In this document: positions 36,953 to 47,999 of the stretch, in pieces | How the letters are laid out: each line of letters opens with the position of its first letter | Numbering within the stretch: position 1 is the first letter of the stretch | Assembly (NCBI GenBank): GCA_916700875.1 | Contig: CAKAKS010000039.1 | Coordinates: 12,530,544 to 12,594,543, forward strand | Reading direction: 5' to 3' | DNA: 64,000 nt | Source: Sebastes aleutianus | Taxonomy: Eukaryota > Chordata > Actinopteri > Perciformes > Sebastidae | Translations under genes and position numbers: made by a program | Notes under the pieces: generated by a model | What the model was told of the DNA's origin: nothing | What the model saw: only the letters and a program-made list of their open reading frames with translations | The model's database searches: none

Positions 36953-37535
36953 ATAACAACACAACATCCTGCTGGAGAGAAACTCCACTGGGCTCTGCTC
37001 CTTCACCTCCTTCACCTCCTTCTCCTTCTACATCTTCTCCTTCTCTTTTTCCGTTTTTCTCTTTCTCAAACTGAATATCGTGCAGCCCTGCTCACCGTAG
37101 AGGAGAGGATAGTAGCTGTACATTCTCTACTTAATCTCCCAGGACTTTGAGCAGCACTTAAACTAAATAGATGTTTATGTTTTGGTGGTGCATCAACTTG
37201 AGAAGTGTTGTTAACCGTTTCTTTACTTCTTTAACCGTCTTTATTGAATCTTTATTTAATAGTGCCGCCCAGCTGTAATGATAACCGATGCACAAACAGG
37301 TTCCATCATCATTTATCACCAGCTTCAGAGTATGAAAAACAGACAAAACAGACAACTGAGTCCCCAGTTCATCAGACCGTTAGCAGCCACAATGTTGTGT
37401 GTATTGTTGTGCACCCACTTCAGTCTCCACCTCATCCGTTAGTTTAGCTGCGAGGTTGTCAGCTGTGTGTCTGCCTGACTCCTCTGTCAGGGTTTCTTTC
37501 CGTCAGCGTATTACAAGCCCGGCGTAACGTTAGCG

Positions 37536-37538
<3 letters not shown>

Positions 37539-37584
<46 letters not shown>
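37539..37584. repeat. (GA)n microsatellite
   Basis: About 23 units. Confidence 0.95.
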
Positions 37585-37588
<4 letters not shown>

Positions 37589-37773
37589 GTGATGATGAGT
37601 AGGAAGTTATCAGTAACGTTATAGCTGAATGTAGCAGTGCAGTGTGTGTACAGTGTCTTCCCAGCCACCTGCTGGTTAAAGTGAAAGCGGTTAGCCCCAA
37701 AGCTAGCAACAACAATGGCTCAGGTGCACTTAAGGTGGGCTGACCTTTAAGGTGGACCAGCTATTCTCCTTTA

Positions 37774-38383
37774 AGGCTTCATCCACAATAATACGTTTTT
37801 GTTATAAAACAAAAATGATCTCCATCCAGATGAGCGTTTTAGGGCCGTTTCAGAATTAATCTCCGTCCAGACTACCAGGCCTGAAAACGCATGACCATTC
37901 ACGTACACTGGGCATGCACGTGCCAGTATAAACAGGAAGCAGCGCAGGATACAGGAATCGATGCAAAGCGCTTGAATAATGGCTTCCCTCCTGCGCATGT
38001 AGGCAGTAGTAGCATTATAAAATGCAGAATTTGACTGCACAACAGCTGCTGGCAGAGACAACAAGGTCAGCAACGCTTGTAACTCCATTTTGAATTAACC
38101 ACTGGTGGACGAGGCTGATGTCGTTTGTTTTCTTCCGGAAAGGGTTCATGTGATGACGAATCAGGGAAGGACACGTCGTGACTGATAAGACACAATCAGG
38201 AAGTGAAAGTGGGCGTCTGCGTCATTGTTTTCAAACGTCTCCGTTTCTGTCGGTCTTAGAGTTTTATAACTAAAACGGCGTCAGCAGCGTTTTCAAACTC
38301 GAAAACGCCAGAGTAGTGTTGACGCATAAATGCAGCAAAAGTTATGCGTTTTAAAACAAAAACATATTAGTGTGGCTGTAGCC
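37774..38383 (+). mobile_element. family C element, copy 1
   Basis: Inverted ends: ggcttcatccacaataatac on the left and gtattag-like tattagtgtggctgtagcc on the right. The interior carries ctgaaaacgcatgaccattc, gcacaacagctgctggcaga and gtcgtttgttttcttccgga. No coding capacity. Related copies lie at 40985-42467 and, inverted, at 45503-46024. Confidence 0.8.
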
Positions 38384-38399
38384 GAAGTGATAAGCTTCT

Positions 38400-38830
38400 C
38401 AACACCCAGAGCGAGTTCACCAGCTGAAGCTGGCGTCCTCCCAGCCTCGTCTTCCTCCTCCTGGAGCGCAGCACGGCCCGGTGTAAATCATCAGGAGCAC
38501 TGACGGTGTGTTAATATCTGGGCGAGGATTCACCCTGACTGGGACATGTAGTTTATAGCCCAGCGCAGTCAAAAGATGCTCGCTGGCTCGTCTGTGTTGA
38601 GTTGTGGAACTGTCCGGGCCAAGTTTCCATTGGAGCAGCCTGGATGATTTGTCCTGCTGCTGGTGAGAAGCCCGGTCGGGCCGGCTCAGCGGGACCGGAG
38701 CGTCTCCGGCTCATTTCCATATAAAGAGGCTCCTCTCCGGCTGACAGCAGGGCCGGGCGCTCAGAGGAGCGGGCGGCCTGCGGAGGTGCTGCCACGCTGC
38801 CGCCTTTAATTAAGTGTGGCATTAGAGGCA
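38400..38830. promoter_or_regulatory. GC-rich, repeat-free block with TATA-like motif
   Basis: The block stands out from the AT-rich surroundings. It contains atttccatataaagaggctc followed by a GC-rich stretch with ggccgggcgctcagaggagc. It could be an internal promoter or an enhancer of znf609, or an unrelated single-copy island. No splice donor clearly belongs to it. Confidence 0.25.
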
Positions 38831-39458
38831 GTTGAGCAGAAAGTCTGACCTAAGAACAGCTCTGCAGTCTGGACGCCACCAGCTAATCCACTCAGTCATT
38901 TTAACACAAGCAGCTTAGGAATCAGTGTGAACAGCAGAGGCTCAGTGTTGGACCAGTTCACGTTCAACACAGCTGCCATTCACAGATACTGCACATCTAA
39001 CTCTCCATTAACTTTAACATTTACTGTTGTTCACGTCATTTTAGTGCTGAAGTGATTAATCACTGAATCAATCATTGGGCTGCGTATTATTTTTTTACTT
39101 TGACTTATTAAAATTGCATAAAATTATTAGTCATAAATAAGAAGACAGTGTTGATCTGATCAGACATTTTTCAATAATTGGTGCTGGACCTGAAACAATT
39201 TAGTCCATCAGACAAACGACAGAAAATCACTCTCCAACTTTTTTGCTTATTGATTAATTGTTTGGGTAATTTTTCAAGCAAAAATGCATCAATGATTCTG
39301 ATTCCAGCTTCTAAACGTGAGGATTTTCTCCTCTTCTCTGTTTTTTTATCACAGTAAATATTTTACCTTTGGTTCGCACTGTTGGCCAAAAACAGACATT
39401 TGAAGACGTCATCTTGGGAAACTGTGATAGACATTTTTCACTATTTTGTGATGTTTTC

Positions 39459-39701
39459 TTAAAGTCCCCATGAATCTGAAGTATCTCACAGTGAAACAGA
39501 ATATTTGAGCGGTGTACAGGGATTTCAATGAAATCATTCACATTTGAATGGATGACTTTTTGTAAACACCCTGGAGTGAAACCGTTTACAAGAAGAGAAA
39601 AGACAGGGATTTTGATATAAAGATACTCTGAGACTGCTTTTCTGTCATATATTTGGCATATAACATGGGAAAATGTCTTTTTCATTTCATGGGGACTTTA
39701 A
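39459..39701. mobile_element. 243-bp MITE
   Basis: Perfect 16-bp inverted ends ttaaagtccccatgaa / ttcatggggactttaa. Confidence 0.88.
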
Positions 39702-39842
39702 GTAAACAATCAATCAGGTAATTTGGGGAATTAATCGTCTGATTCATGGATAATGAAATTATTCAGTTCTCTTTTTAAAGAAGAATTTGAAAGTGTAAAT
39801 AGCATTTGTCAGGGCATAAAACCAATGATCTGTTGACCTTTA

Positions 39843-39844
<2 letters not shown>

Positions 39845-39885
<41 letters not shown>
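39845..39885. repeat. (TA)n microsatellite
   Basis: About 20 units. Confidence 0.95.
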
Positions 39886-39888
<3 letters not shown>

Positions 39889-40997
39889 GTCTAACAATGA
39901 CATGTTGAAATCGAAAGTCAAATCAAATCATGGATTTGGAGAATCGTGACGCCCCTAGTCGACTGACAGCATATTTAGAACATATTTTCAGTTTGGATTT
40001 TCTTCGCCTTCTTTGACCGCAAACTGAATTTCTTTTTGGTTGAGAAATGTTGGAATGAGTTAGCCAAGGCTCAGGAAATTGGGGTGGGTGTTTTTCTGAG
40101 ACGTTTTATATAATAAATCAACAGAAGTATTGATAATGAATAGATTCATTAGATGCAGCCCTCCTGTTTTACACTGTTGTGAATGTAATATCTGTTGGTC
40201 GGACACTTTGTGCTCCGGTACATCATGATTCAACACTAACTTACGTTTCATCGACAAAAGATTCGATAATGAAAATAATCCTTTGTTACAGCCTGACAGT
40301 ATTTTCTTCATCCAGTGTAGTTCGGTGTGTCTTTGCTGTGTTTTATGGTTTTATGTATTTGTTGAACATGCGGTGTGTGTTTTCCATGCCTGTCGTGTGT
40401 TTGGTATGTTTGGTGTAATCCTCCTGGTGTGTTTTCAGTGTTTGCTCTGTGTTGTCGGTGCGTCCTCTGTGTGTTTTGTCGAAGCATTTGAAGTCGTGTT
40501 ATTAGCAGCAGGATTAGCACTGACCCCCCACCCCCTCCCGTCTGACCATCTGGCTTTTCAACCAGGCTGAGCAGTTAGGCTGTTAAGTAACCCTCCTGCC
40601 AAAGGTCGGCCGGTGGGTCCGATCTCACACATAGAGCCAGTAAAGACATGAAGCAAACATAAAACAAAATCACACCAAATGATTTGTTTTTAATTATATA
40701 TTACAAAAGGTAATAGATGTTGAGTGTCTGTTACAGCTGGAGTTAGCATCACTTCATTGAGTTTTATAAATGGATTTGTGGCTCTTGTAAAACCTCCCCA
40801 CAGGATTCAGAGTCACATCTTTGTCTCCAAAAAAAATGACATTTGTGGAAATCCCAGTCAGGCCTGAATCTAATCAGCTGTTTCTCGGCTGAAAAGCCTC
40901 CCTGTTAAATGAATTTCATGGCGATCTGTATTTTCAAATGCTGATGACAGACAAACAGGCTCAGTGGAAACATGCCTTCCTCAGGCTACATCCATAC

Positions 40998-41565
40998 TAG
41001 AGCTGCACAATTAATCAAAAATTAATGGCGATCACGATTTTGGCTTCCCGCAATTAAATGTACATGATCGCCTGAGATATTGACGATTAAAATGCTCTGC
41101 TCATAGAAAACTCTGCTGCATATATCAAGCGCTTCCTAAACTAACAGCCAACCGGCGATCCAGATGTTTTGGCTTCACTTTTGGGGATGGATATTATCTA
41201 TACAACCAATGTGTTAAGATTAAATTGAGAGGATATAATTGTTTATTTAGCCTCTTAATGTTGCTTATTTTGCTCTCAAAGTGCACCAGAATGATACATT
41301 TAACTTTAAAATGTAGCTAGCAAAAGGGTAGGGTGAATATTACTGAATATTACTTTTCCCAACATGGTGCAGACCTAAATGTACATTAACGGGAATGTAG
41401 CACAGCATGGAAGTGAAAGCAGAGCTCTGTTTATTTTAATGTGAAAGCGCAATAATACAAATATGTTGTTGCTAAAACCAATGAATAATCCTGATAAATA
41501 ATCATGATCTCAATATTGATCAAAATAATCGTGATTATCATTTTGGCCATAATCGTGCAGCCCTA
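40998..41565. mobile_element. MITE nested in a family C copy
   Basis: Ends tagagctgcacaattaatca and gccataatcgtgcagcccta are inverted repeats. It is flanked on the left by ggctacatccatac, the tip of family C, whose body resumes at 42009. A second partial copy of this MITE follows at 41566-41640. Confidence 0.78.
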
Positions 41566-42008
41566 CATCCCACAATTAAATAAACATGATCACTGCGATA
41601 TTGACGTTTAAAATGCTCCGCTCATAGAAAACTCATGCATAAATTAATAAAAATGAATATTGGGTGATGGTAAATTATAACGCTATCCTGACGCATCAAA
41701 TGTAATCTTGTAAAAATGTAGTTTCTGGAGAGAAATTTAAATAAATCCAGTTGTTTGAAGGAGATGTTTTCACAGCAATATAAAATAGATAATAAACTTC
41801 CTAACACCAGCTCTAAGCAGCTTATAATACATATTTAGAATGACTCATGCCAAGATTTTTTTTAATCAAAGCAGCTATTTAGAAATATCATCATTTATTT
41901 CCTATTCATTTGAATTGTGTGTTTTCATGCTAATAACCACTATAGATGACAATAATAAAGTAAAAGGACAACAAAAACGGTTGGAATGAAGCACAACATG
42001 GAAGTGAA

Positions 42009-42467
42009 AGTCCGTCCATACTACCACGCCTGAAAACGCATATCACATGATCATTCATGTACACTGGTCATGCGCTTGCCGGTGTAAACAGGAAGCAGCA
42101 CGGTTGGTTGTTCAGTTGCAGAAAATGCTACGAAGGAATAACAAAGAATGCAGAATTTAACAGCACAACAGCTGCTAGGAGAAACAACAAGGTCAGCAAC
42201 GCTTGTAACTCGTTATCCATGTTGAAATTAACCGCTGGTGGTCGAGGCTGATGTCGTTTGTTTTCTTCCGGAAAAGGGTTCACGTGATGACGAATCAGGG
42301 TCTGTCCGTCCAGACTAAAACACAATCCCGGAGTTTTAAAACTAAAACGCCGTCAGTAGCGTTTTCAAATGTCTCTGTTTTAGGGGCTCAAAAACACCGG
42401 AATAGTGTGGACGCTAGGCATCAACGTATCCGTTATAAAACGAAAATGTAATAATGAGGATGTAGCC
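42009..42467 (+). mobile_element. family C element, copy 2 (body)
   Basis: Colinear with 37880-38383: catactaccacgcctgaaaa, agcacaacagctgctaggag, tgatgtcgtttgttttcttc, gaggatgtagcc at the end. Confidence 0.78.
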
Positions 42468-42490
42468 TCAGGCAGAGCTATAGTTGTGGT

Positions 42491-43260
42491 TAGGGATGTT
42501 AATAATGAACCGTTAACCGATTTAAATGGTTAAAACGGTTAAAAGAAATGTTAATATTAATTAAAAAGCTGAGAAAAACTCGTCACTTAAAGGAGAAAAT
42601 CTGGCCCACCTTAAGACAGTCTGAGCCGGAGTTACAGATACAGGAAGTTGGCTCGGGTCTTGAGCTCGCTTGAGCGGAGCAGTATTTCGTAGGATTTATT
42701 CACCGACAAATAAAGTGTACACACTGTCTGCTACACTTACATTCACAGCTCTAACGCCGCACAGACACGGTCTGTCGGAAACTCGCTGAAGTTTCGCTGC
42801 GCTGACCGTATGTGTGTGACTACGGGGAGCACGAAGCTACCAGCAGAGCTACGGCTGCTAATGTAGCACAAACACACACACTGTTTGTCAGCTAAACGCT
42901 ATCGTTGATCCAGGCAGACAGAGTATCGTTACGCCGGGCAGACACACAGCGGATAACCTGCTAAACTAAATGTGCGGTGGAGACTTTTACTGGGAAAGTG
43001 GCTGCATGTCCGCGACACTACACGCAGGCATCTAAGTTATCTATCTACTAAGTTAACGCTCCCGGACGGTGAACTGGAGACAGTGAACGCAGCATACGCT
43101 CCCGTACGGGTGAACTGGGGACTCCGTTGTCTGTTGTGCTCATACACTGCAGCTGGCGCACCGCTGCATGCGAGGCACTAATCTTGTCGGTTAACGGTTA
43201 ATAATCGGTTAACGAGGGTCGGTTATCGGTTGAGAACATTTTTCAAAATTAGCATCCCTA
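42491..43260. mobile_element. hAT-type non-autonomous element with target duplication
   Basis: Inverted ends tagggatgttaat / attagcatcccta. The flanking 8 bp are gttgtggt and cttgtggt, 7 of 8 identical, as expected for hAT. The subterminal parts are rich in ggttaaccg words on both sides. No transposase. Confidence 0.85.
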
Positions 43261-44789
43261 CTTGTGGTGGATGGTAGTGTTTACTGAATGACTAAAGAAA
43301 CAAGTTGTACAGGCTCCTTTACTCCTGTTGGAAGGTTTTAACCAAGTGTCAGGGAGGTCAGCATGTTGTCATGTTTGAGCTGTTGAAGTGTGAATGGGCT
43401 GAGCTGCTGTGTTCATGTTGAGGATTTTGTAACAGGATGCGCAGGGTTGGAAACTTGTGGATGTTTTGCACAATTTCAATATAAAAAAACTAGGGCTGTT
43501 CAAGTTAAAACAAAACTGCTAAAACAATGCGGCCCAGACCACCTCTGAATGTGGTCTGAGCGACCGGATCTCAATGCGTCTTGTGTGCGTTCGCACCTGT
43601 ACTCAGACCTGTTCACTCTAATGCCTGGTGTGAACAGGGCCTCCCGTCAGCTCCTTCTCACTTTGTTTTTTAAAACATAATTCTTATTCTTAGAAAACAG
43701 AAAACAGAGAGGTCTAAATGAAGAAGAATATGCTGTAGATGATTTTGCATCATATGTGAATCTAATAAACTTGATGTTGTGATGTCGACCTTCCAGTTGG
43801 CCCATTTACAGCTTTAACCTCTTTTACCCGACGGACCCGGTACCGTTCGGGTACCGGCTGAGCTGTGTGTTAAAACACTGCCTTTAAAAACTTCATAAAA
43901 TGCTGTGGTGGTCTTTTTTCTGAATAGTTTCTAAAAGACGAGGCCTTAACGCTACTAAAACATCACTCCAAGTGTATTTTTACTTTATAATATTTTTGAC
44001 CGGTTTTATATTGAATTTACATACTTGACGTTGAATTCTTTTTTATGTTATTTACATTGTTATTGATCTTATTTGTTATTAAGTTTTACTTGATCATATT
44101 TCATTATTATAATAGAACTACTCCATTTGGAGTCAAAATTATACAATTGAGTTGTTTTTTATTGATTTTATACTGTGCACAATGGTAGAAGGTGATGATG
44201 CACAGGGTAAATGTCATGGCCAAAGGCTCCATTGTGTGCGCATAGCATCCTGTAGTGGATATCAGTAGTATTTTAGAGCCAGATTCCCTTTCAAGAGGTA
44301 GAAAACTCATTTGGCACACTTTGGGTATTCAAGTGGCCAAATGGAGAGTTCGCCTGGTCCTATCTTCACTAAAACCTTTGTAGAATCTATGTTCTTTGTG
44401 TTATTTATATCTGCTTTGGCAAAGTTGTAGTCAAGGAGTTGTTGAATTCAGTGGCATCTCTGTGCATGGCATCATTGCTATAATGGTGTTATCCACTGAG
44501 AAAACATTTTAGGCGGGGATAAAAATGAAAATGTCTCCTTTGGTTCATCACAGTTTACTCAGGCATAGTAACAATCACAATGTTTCTGACACTGGGGATG
44601 GATTCTCCGAGGTCTTACCTATCTATAGAGACCAAGATCATGCATATATACCTGGTAGTTGTGGAGCTATTCTTGATTTATTTTTGATACGTCTGCCACA
44701 CGTTGAATGTTGAAGCTGTGAAAGCTCTTTACTACAGGTTCTTCAGATGAGGAAACCTCCCAGTAGACGTTCAGCGTGAATAACCTCAT

Positions 44790-45065
44790 GCGTCGTCTGT
44801 TTGCTTCATGCGCTGATAATCAGAACCGTAATTAGCATCAGTGTTGAGTCAGTCGAGCTGACCTCCCCCTCCCTCCCATCCGCTCCCATGGCTCCGCCAA
44901 CAGCCATGTATTGTCAGAGGAGGTCAGAGGTCACGTCCCTCCATTCATATGATAAGTGGCCTGAAGGAGGATTTAGAGGAGGGATGCGTCTGCTCCCTCA
45001 TGCTGCCTGTCGCAGAGGGCTGCTGGGAAAAAAAGCCTTGCGGTGACTGGCTGTGATCCGTCGTC
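44790..45065. promoter_or_regulatory. candidate conserved non-coding element in znf609 intron 1
   Basis: A repeat-free block with dense developmental-type words: cgctgataatcagaaccgta then attagcatc, ccattcatatgataagtggc, and cgtcaatacagcctttatgt. It includes TAATTA-like, GATA and AP-1-like words. Conservation cannot be tested here. Confidence 0.3.
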
Positions 45066-45502
45066 AATACAGCCTTTATGTCAGGAGCAATAACCCCCCC
45101 CCCCACACACACACACCCACACCCACTTCAGCAGTCTGTCCCAAGAAGCTACACAACAGGAAGTAACAGACCGGCTCTCTGATCACAACAAACAGACCTT
45201 CAAGGCCGACGGGACACGTTCAGTCTGACGGGCTTCAGATATACAACTGAGACTACATCCACACTGAGGATGGGCCGATTTTTCGAATAGCCGTTAAATT
45301 CTAAGAAAAATCGACTAGTTTATGCAACTACTTGTCCCGTCTTAATAATATATATTTTTGTTTGTTTAAACCGTCGCAGGAGCTGCCTGGTAGTGAGTTA
45401 CTACCGGTAAAATGTGTGTGGCAAGTTTAGTTCGGCTCTTTCCTGATGGCTCCGCGCCCCTCGTAGTTTCAGCAGGTAGATCAGCTGTTCGAGCATTTAT
45501 GT

Positions 45503-46024
45503 CTAACGTCCACACTACTCCGGCGTTTTCAAGCCTTTAAAACAAAGACGTTTGAAAACGCTGCTGACCCCATTTTAGTTATGAAACTTCGGGGTTGTGT
45601 TTTAGTCTGGACGGACAGAAACGAAGACCTTTTGAAAACTATGACGCAGACCCCCACTTTCACTTCCTGATTGGGTTTTATCAGTCATGACGTTTCCTTC
45701 CCTGATTCGTCATCACCTGAACCTTTTCAGGAAGAAAACAAACTACATCAGCCTCGACCGCCAGTGGCGTTAGTGACCTTGTTGTCTCTGCTAGCAGCTG
45801 TTGAGCAGTTACATTCTGTATTTTATAATGCTGCTACTGCCTACATGTGCAGGAGGGAAGCTATTACTAAAGCGCTTTGCATCAGTTCCCGTGTCCAGCG
45901 CTGCTTCCTGTTTACACCAGCTTGCGCATGCCCAGTATACGGGAATGGTCATGTGATATGCGTTTTCAGGCGTGGTAGTATGGACAGAGATTGTTTGGGG
46001 AACGTATTAGTGTGGATGTAGCCT
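45503..46024 (-). mobile_element. family C element, inverted copy 3
   Basis: Starts gtccacactactccggcgtt and ends gtattagtgtggatgtagcc. The interior matches the other copies in reverse (ggaagaaaacaaactacatc). It seems nested beside another element starting near 45262 (gatgggccgatttttcgaat). Confidence 0.78.
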
Positions 46025-46987
46025 GAAACACAAGATCAGGGCTTCCTCCACTCATTGATTACCAATCATCACTGATAACACCATGAAACTGACCTATATA
46101 ATAATGTTTACACTTTCTAATTATTCTTTAAAAAGTGAACTGAACTACCCTATTATTTAGAAAGTGTTTCAAAAATTAGACTACAACAGTCTACAACATT
46201 AAATACTGCATCTTTTCAATATCAGTATCTGTGTGACCCACCTCAGTACATAATCATTACAAAAACACAACAGAAATCCTTCTGCGGTGCATTACAAGTG
46301 TGCTGTAATCTACAAAAATATGGTTATGTTGTCATTTACTGTCGCGCTGGTTTCTCTCCTCTGATCGCTGTTTGTCACTGAGGTCGGAGGCAGAGCTTTG
46401 GACACCGTCTGTGCACTGAGAGACGCCACTCAGCAGTCCGCTAGCTTGTTGTTACTATCGGCTGCTCTGATTCAACAACGATGAGTTGAAAAAACGTGCA
46501 TGTAGGCTGAAATTCAGCCGCGCTGTTGTTCTGTCGGGAGGTCGATGACTTAACATTAAACCAAGTAAGAGTAGAAGAGCTATGATGAGTAAGGAGAAGT
46601 TACTAACTGAAGTCTGCTAGCCGCTGGGCTAATTCATGCAGTGTAAAATCCCATTGGCATGCAGGAAGTGCCCTTAGTATCATAGCAACAGGGACGGCCC
46701 ACATTTCCCATCATGCCTGTCTAGTCTCGAGTGCTGGACTGAGTAGTTTCAGTTTGCTGTTTATGTTCCAAAATGCAAATGTTCCTTTTGTTATTGTTTG
46801 TAATGTAATGTGTCTGGTCAGAACATGACTGCTGATGTTGGAAATAGTGATTTTTGTGCTGGTTTATAGTTTTAACCATGAGTGAAGTGACTGTTTAATT
46901 TCTGGAGTCCAGCTGTATTTTCCCTTTGACGCACGCGAGTGGTCGGGGCCGTAGAATAAAAGAAATCGTCGATCCTGCTTTTGATTT

Positions 46988-47058
46988 AGATGCTTGAGAA
47001 CGGAAGCTAATTTCGATCGATTTCCAATTTAGAATAGAAATCCTGACAACCCTACTAA
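46988..47058 (+). repeat. short hairpin-forming repeat, copy 1
   Basis: aatttcgatcgatttccaat then ttagaatagaaatcctgaca. It lies about 90 bp before the znf609 exon at 47151. Confidence 0.65.
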
Positions 47059-47150
47059 TGGAGAGATTGATCAATAATGGAAACTTGTGTTGTATCCGAC
47101 CCTGTTGTGGCGGTTCTCTGTGTCTAACTAGTTGTTGGTCCTGTGTGCAG

Positions 47151-47999
47151 GAGGCGATGTGGGGAGCAGGGTGGCGGCGCGGGGTCCAGCCCTGAGGAGG
47201 CGTCCTGCGGCTGGGAGGAGCGCGGCCCTCCTCTGGCCCTCCTGCGGCGCTCCGGGACGCTCCTACTAAGATGTCCCTCAGCAGCGGCCCTGCAGGCGGG
47301 AAAGGTGTGGACTCCAACGCGGTGGACACGTACGACAGTGGCGATGAGTGGGATATCGGTGTTGGCAATCTGATCATTGACCTGGACGCCGACTTGGAGA
47401 AGGACAAACTAGAGATGTCGAGCAGTAAGGAGGGAGGGGGCATGGCCGCCCCCCCCAGCGCTGTGGCTGCGTTACCTGACAATATCAAGTTTGTTAGTCC
47501 TGTAGCCGCTGCGCAGGGCAAAGAAAGCAAATCTAAATCCAAACGTAGTAAGAACTCTAAGGAGAGCGCGAAGGCGCCGGTCTTGGACGCAGCTAAGAAG
47601 GAGGTTCAGGGTCGGGCCCCCGGGGACCCGCCAACCCAGAACCCCAACTCTACCCCCACCAAGGGAACTGACAAGTCTAGTAAACCCTCCCGTACCCTCC
47701 CCGCTGTGAAAAAGGAAAAGGACGGGGTGTCAGGGAAAATTAAGAAGGATAAAATGGAGGTTGTGGCCACAGGCGTGCTCAACGCTGAGAAGGAGTCTGT
47801 GGCCCCCGTCCTGACGCTAGGGGCCCCTCGCAGCGGCACCTTCGAGGGCCAACAGAACCCTGAGTTAGCTGCAGCCGAGCAGCTTGGGAATATGGCACTG
47901 GACTCGGCAGGGATTGGCCTGCCTGTCGCCATGACAACAGAGCAAGAGGAGGTGGACAACGGTGAATGCCGGAATCTGAAGAAAGTGGTCGGTGTGAAG
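47151..47999 (+). CDS. znf609: znf609 first coding exon (circ-ZNF609-type exon)
   Basis: The acceptor is ctgtgtgcag ending at 47150 and the donor is AAG/GTAAGA after 47999. The first 120 nt are 5'UTR; the start codon is at 47271 with A at -3. It encodes residues 1-243 and ends in phase 0. The exon is 849 nt, divisible by three. A short upstream ATG at 47157 is in the same frame and stops at TGA 47193-47195, giving 12 codons. Reading through the donor would add a short Ile-rich tail before a stop in the intron; the next exon continues the ZNF609 protein, so the donor is taken as real. The corresponding human exon is the one reported to circularise. Confidence 0.95.

Larger units (their letters stand above)
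23036..47150 (+). other. probable znf609 intron 1 (about 24 kb)
   Basis: No exon of another gene was recognised on either strand. The stretch holds a LINE-like tail, a 1-kb minisatellite, several MITEs and other transposon fragments listed separately. It also holds two repeat-free blocks with the look of conserved elements (38400-38830 and 44790-45065). The parts 24530-25700, 29916-31035, 31290-33185, 34855-36650, 38835-39455, 39710-40980 and 43265-44790 show nothing I can name. Confidence 0.4.

Noticed and set aside
46895..47542. 215-codon minus-strand open frame
   Set aside because: Antisense to the first znf609 coding exon and its upstream intron; no family match.
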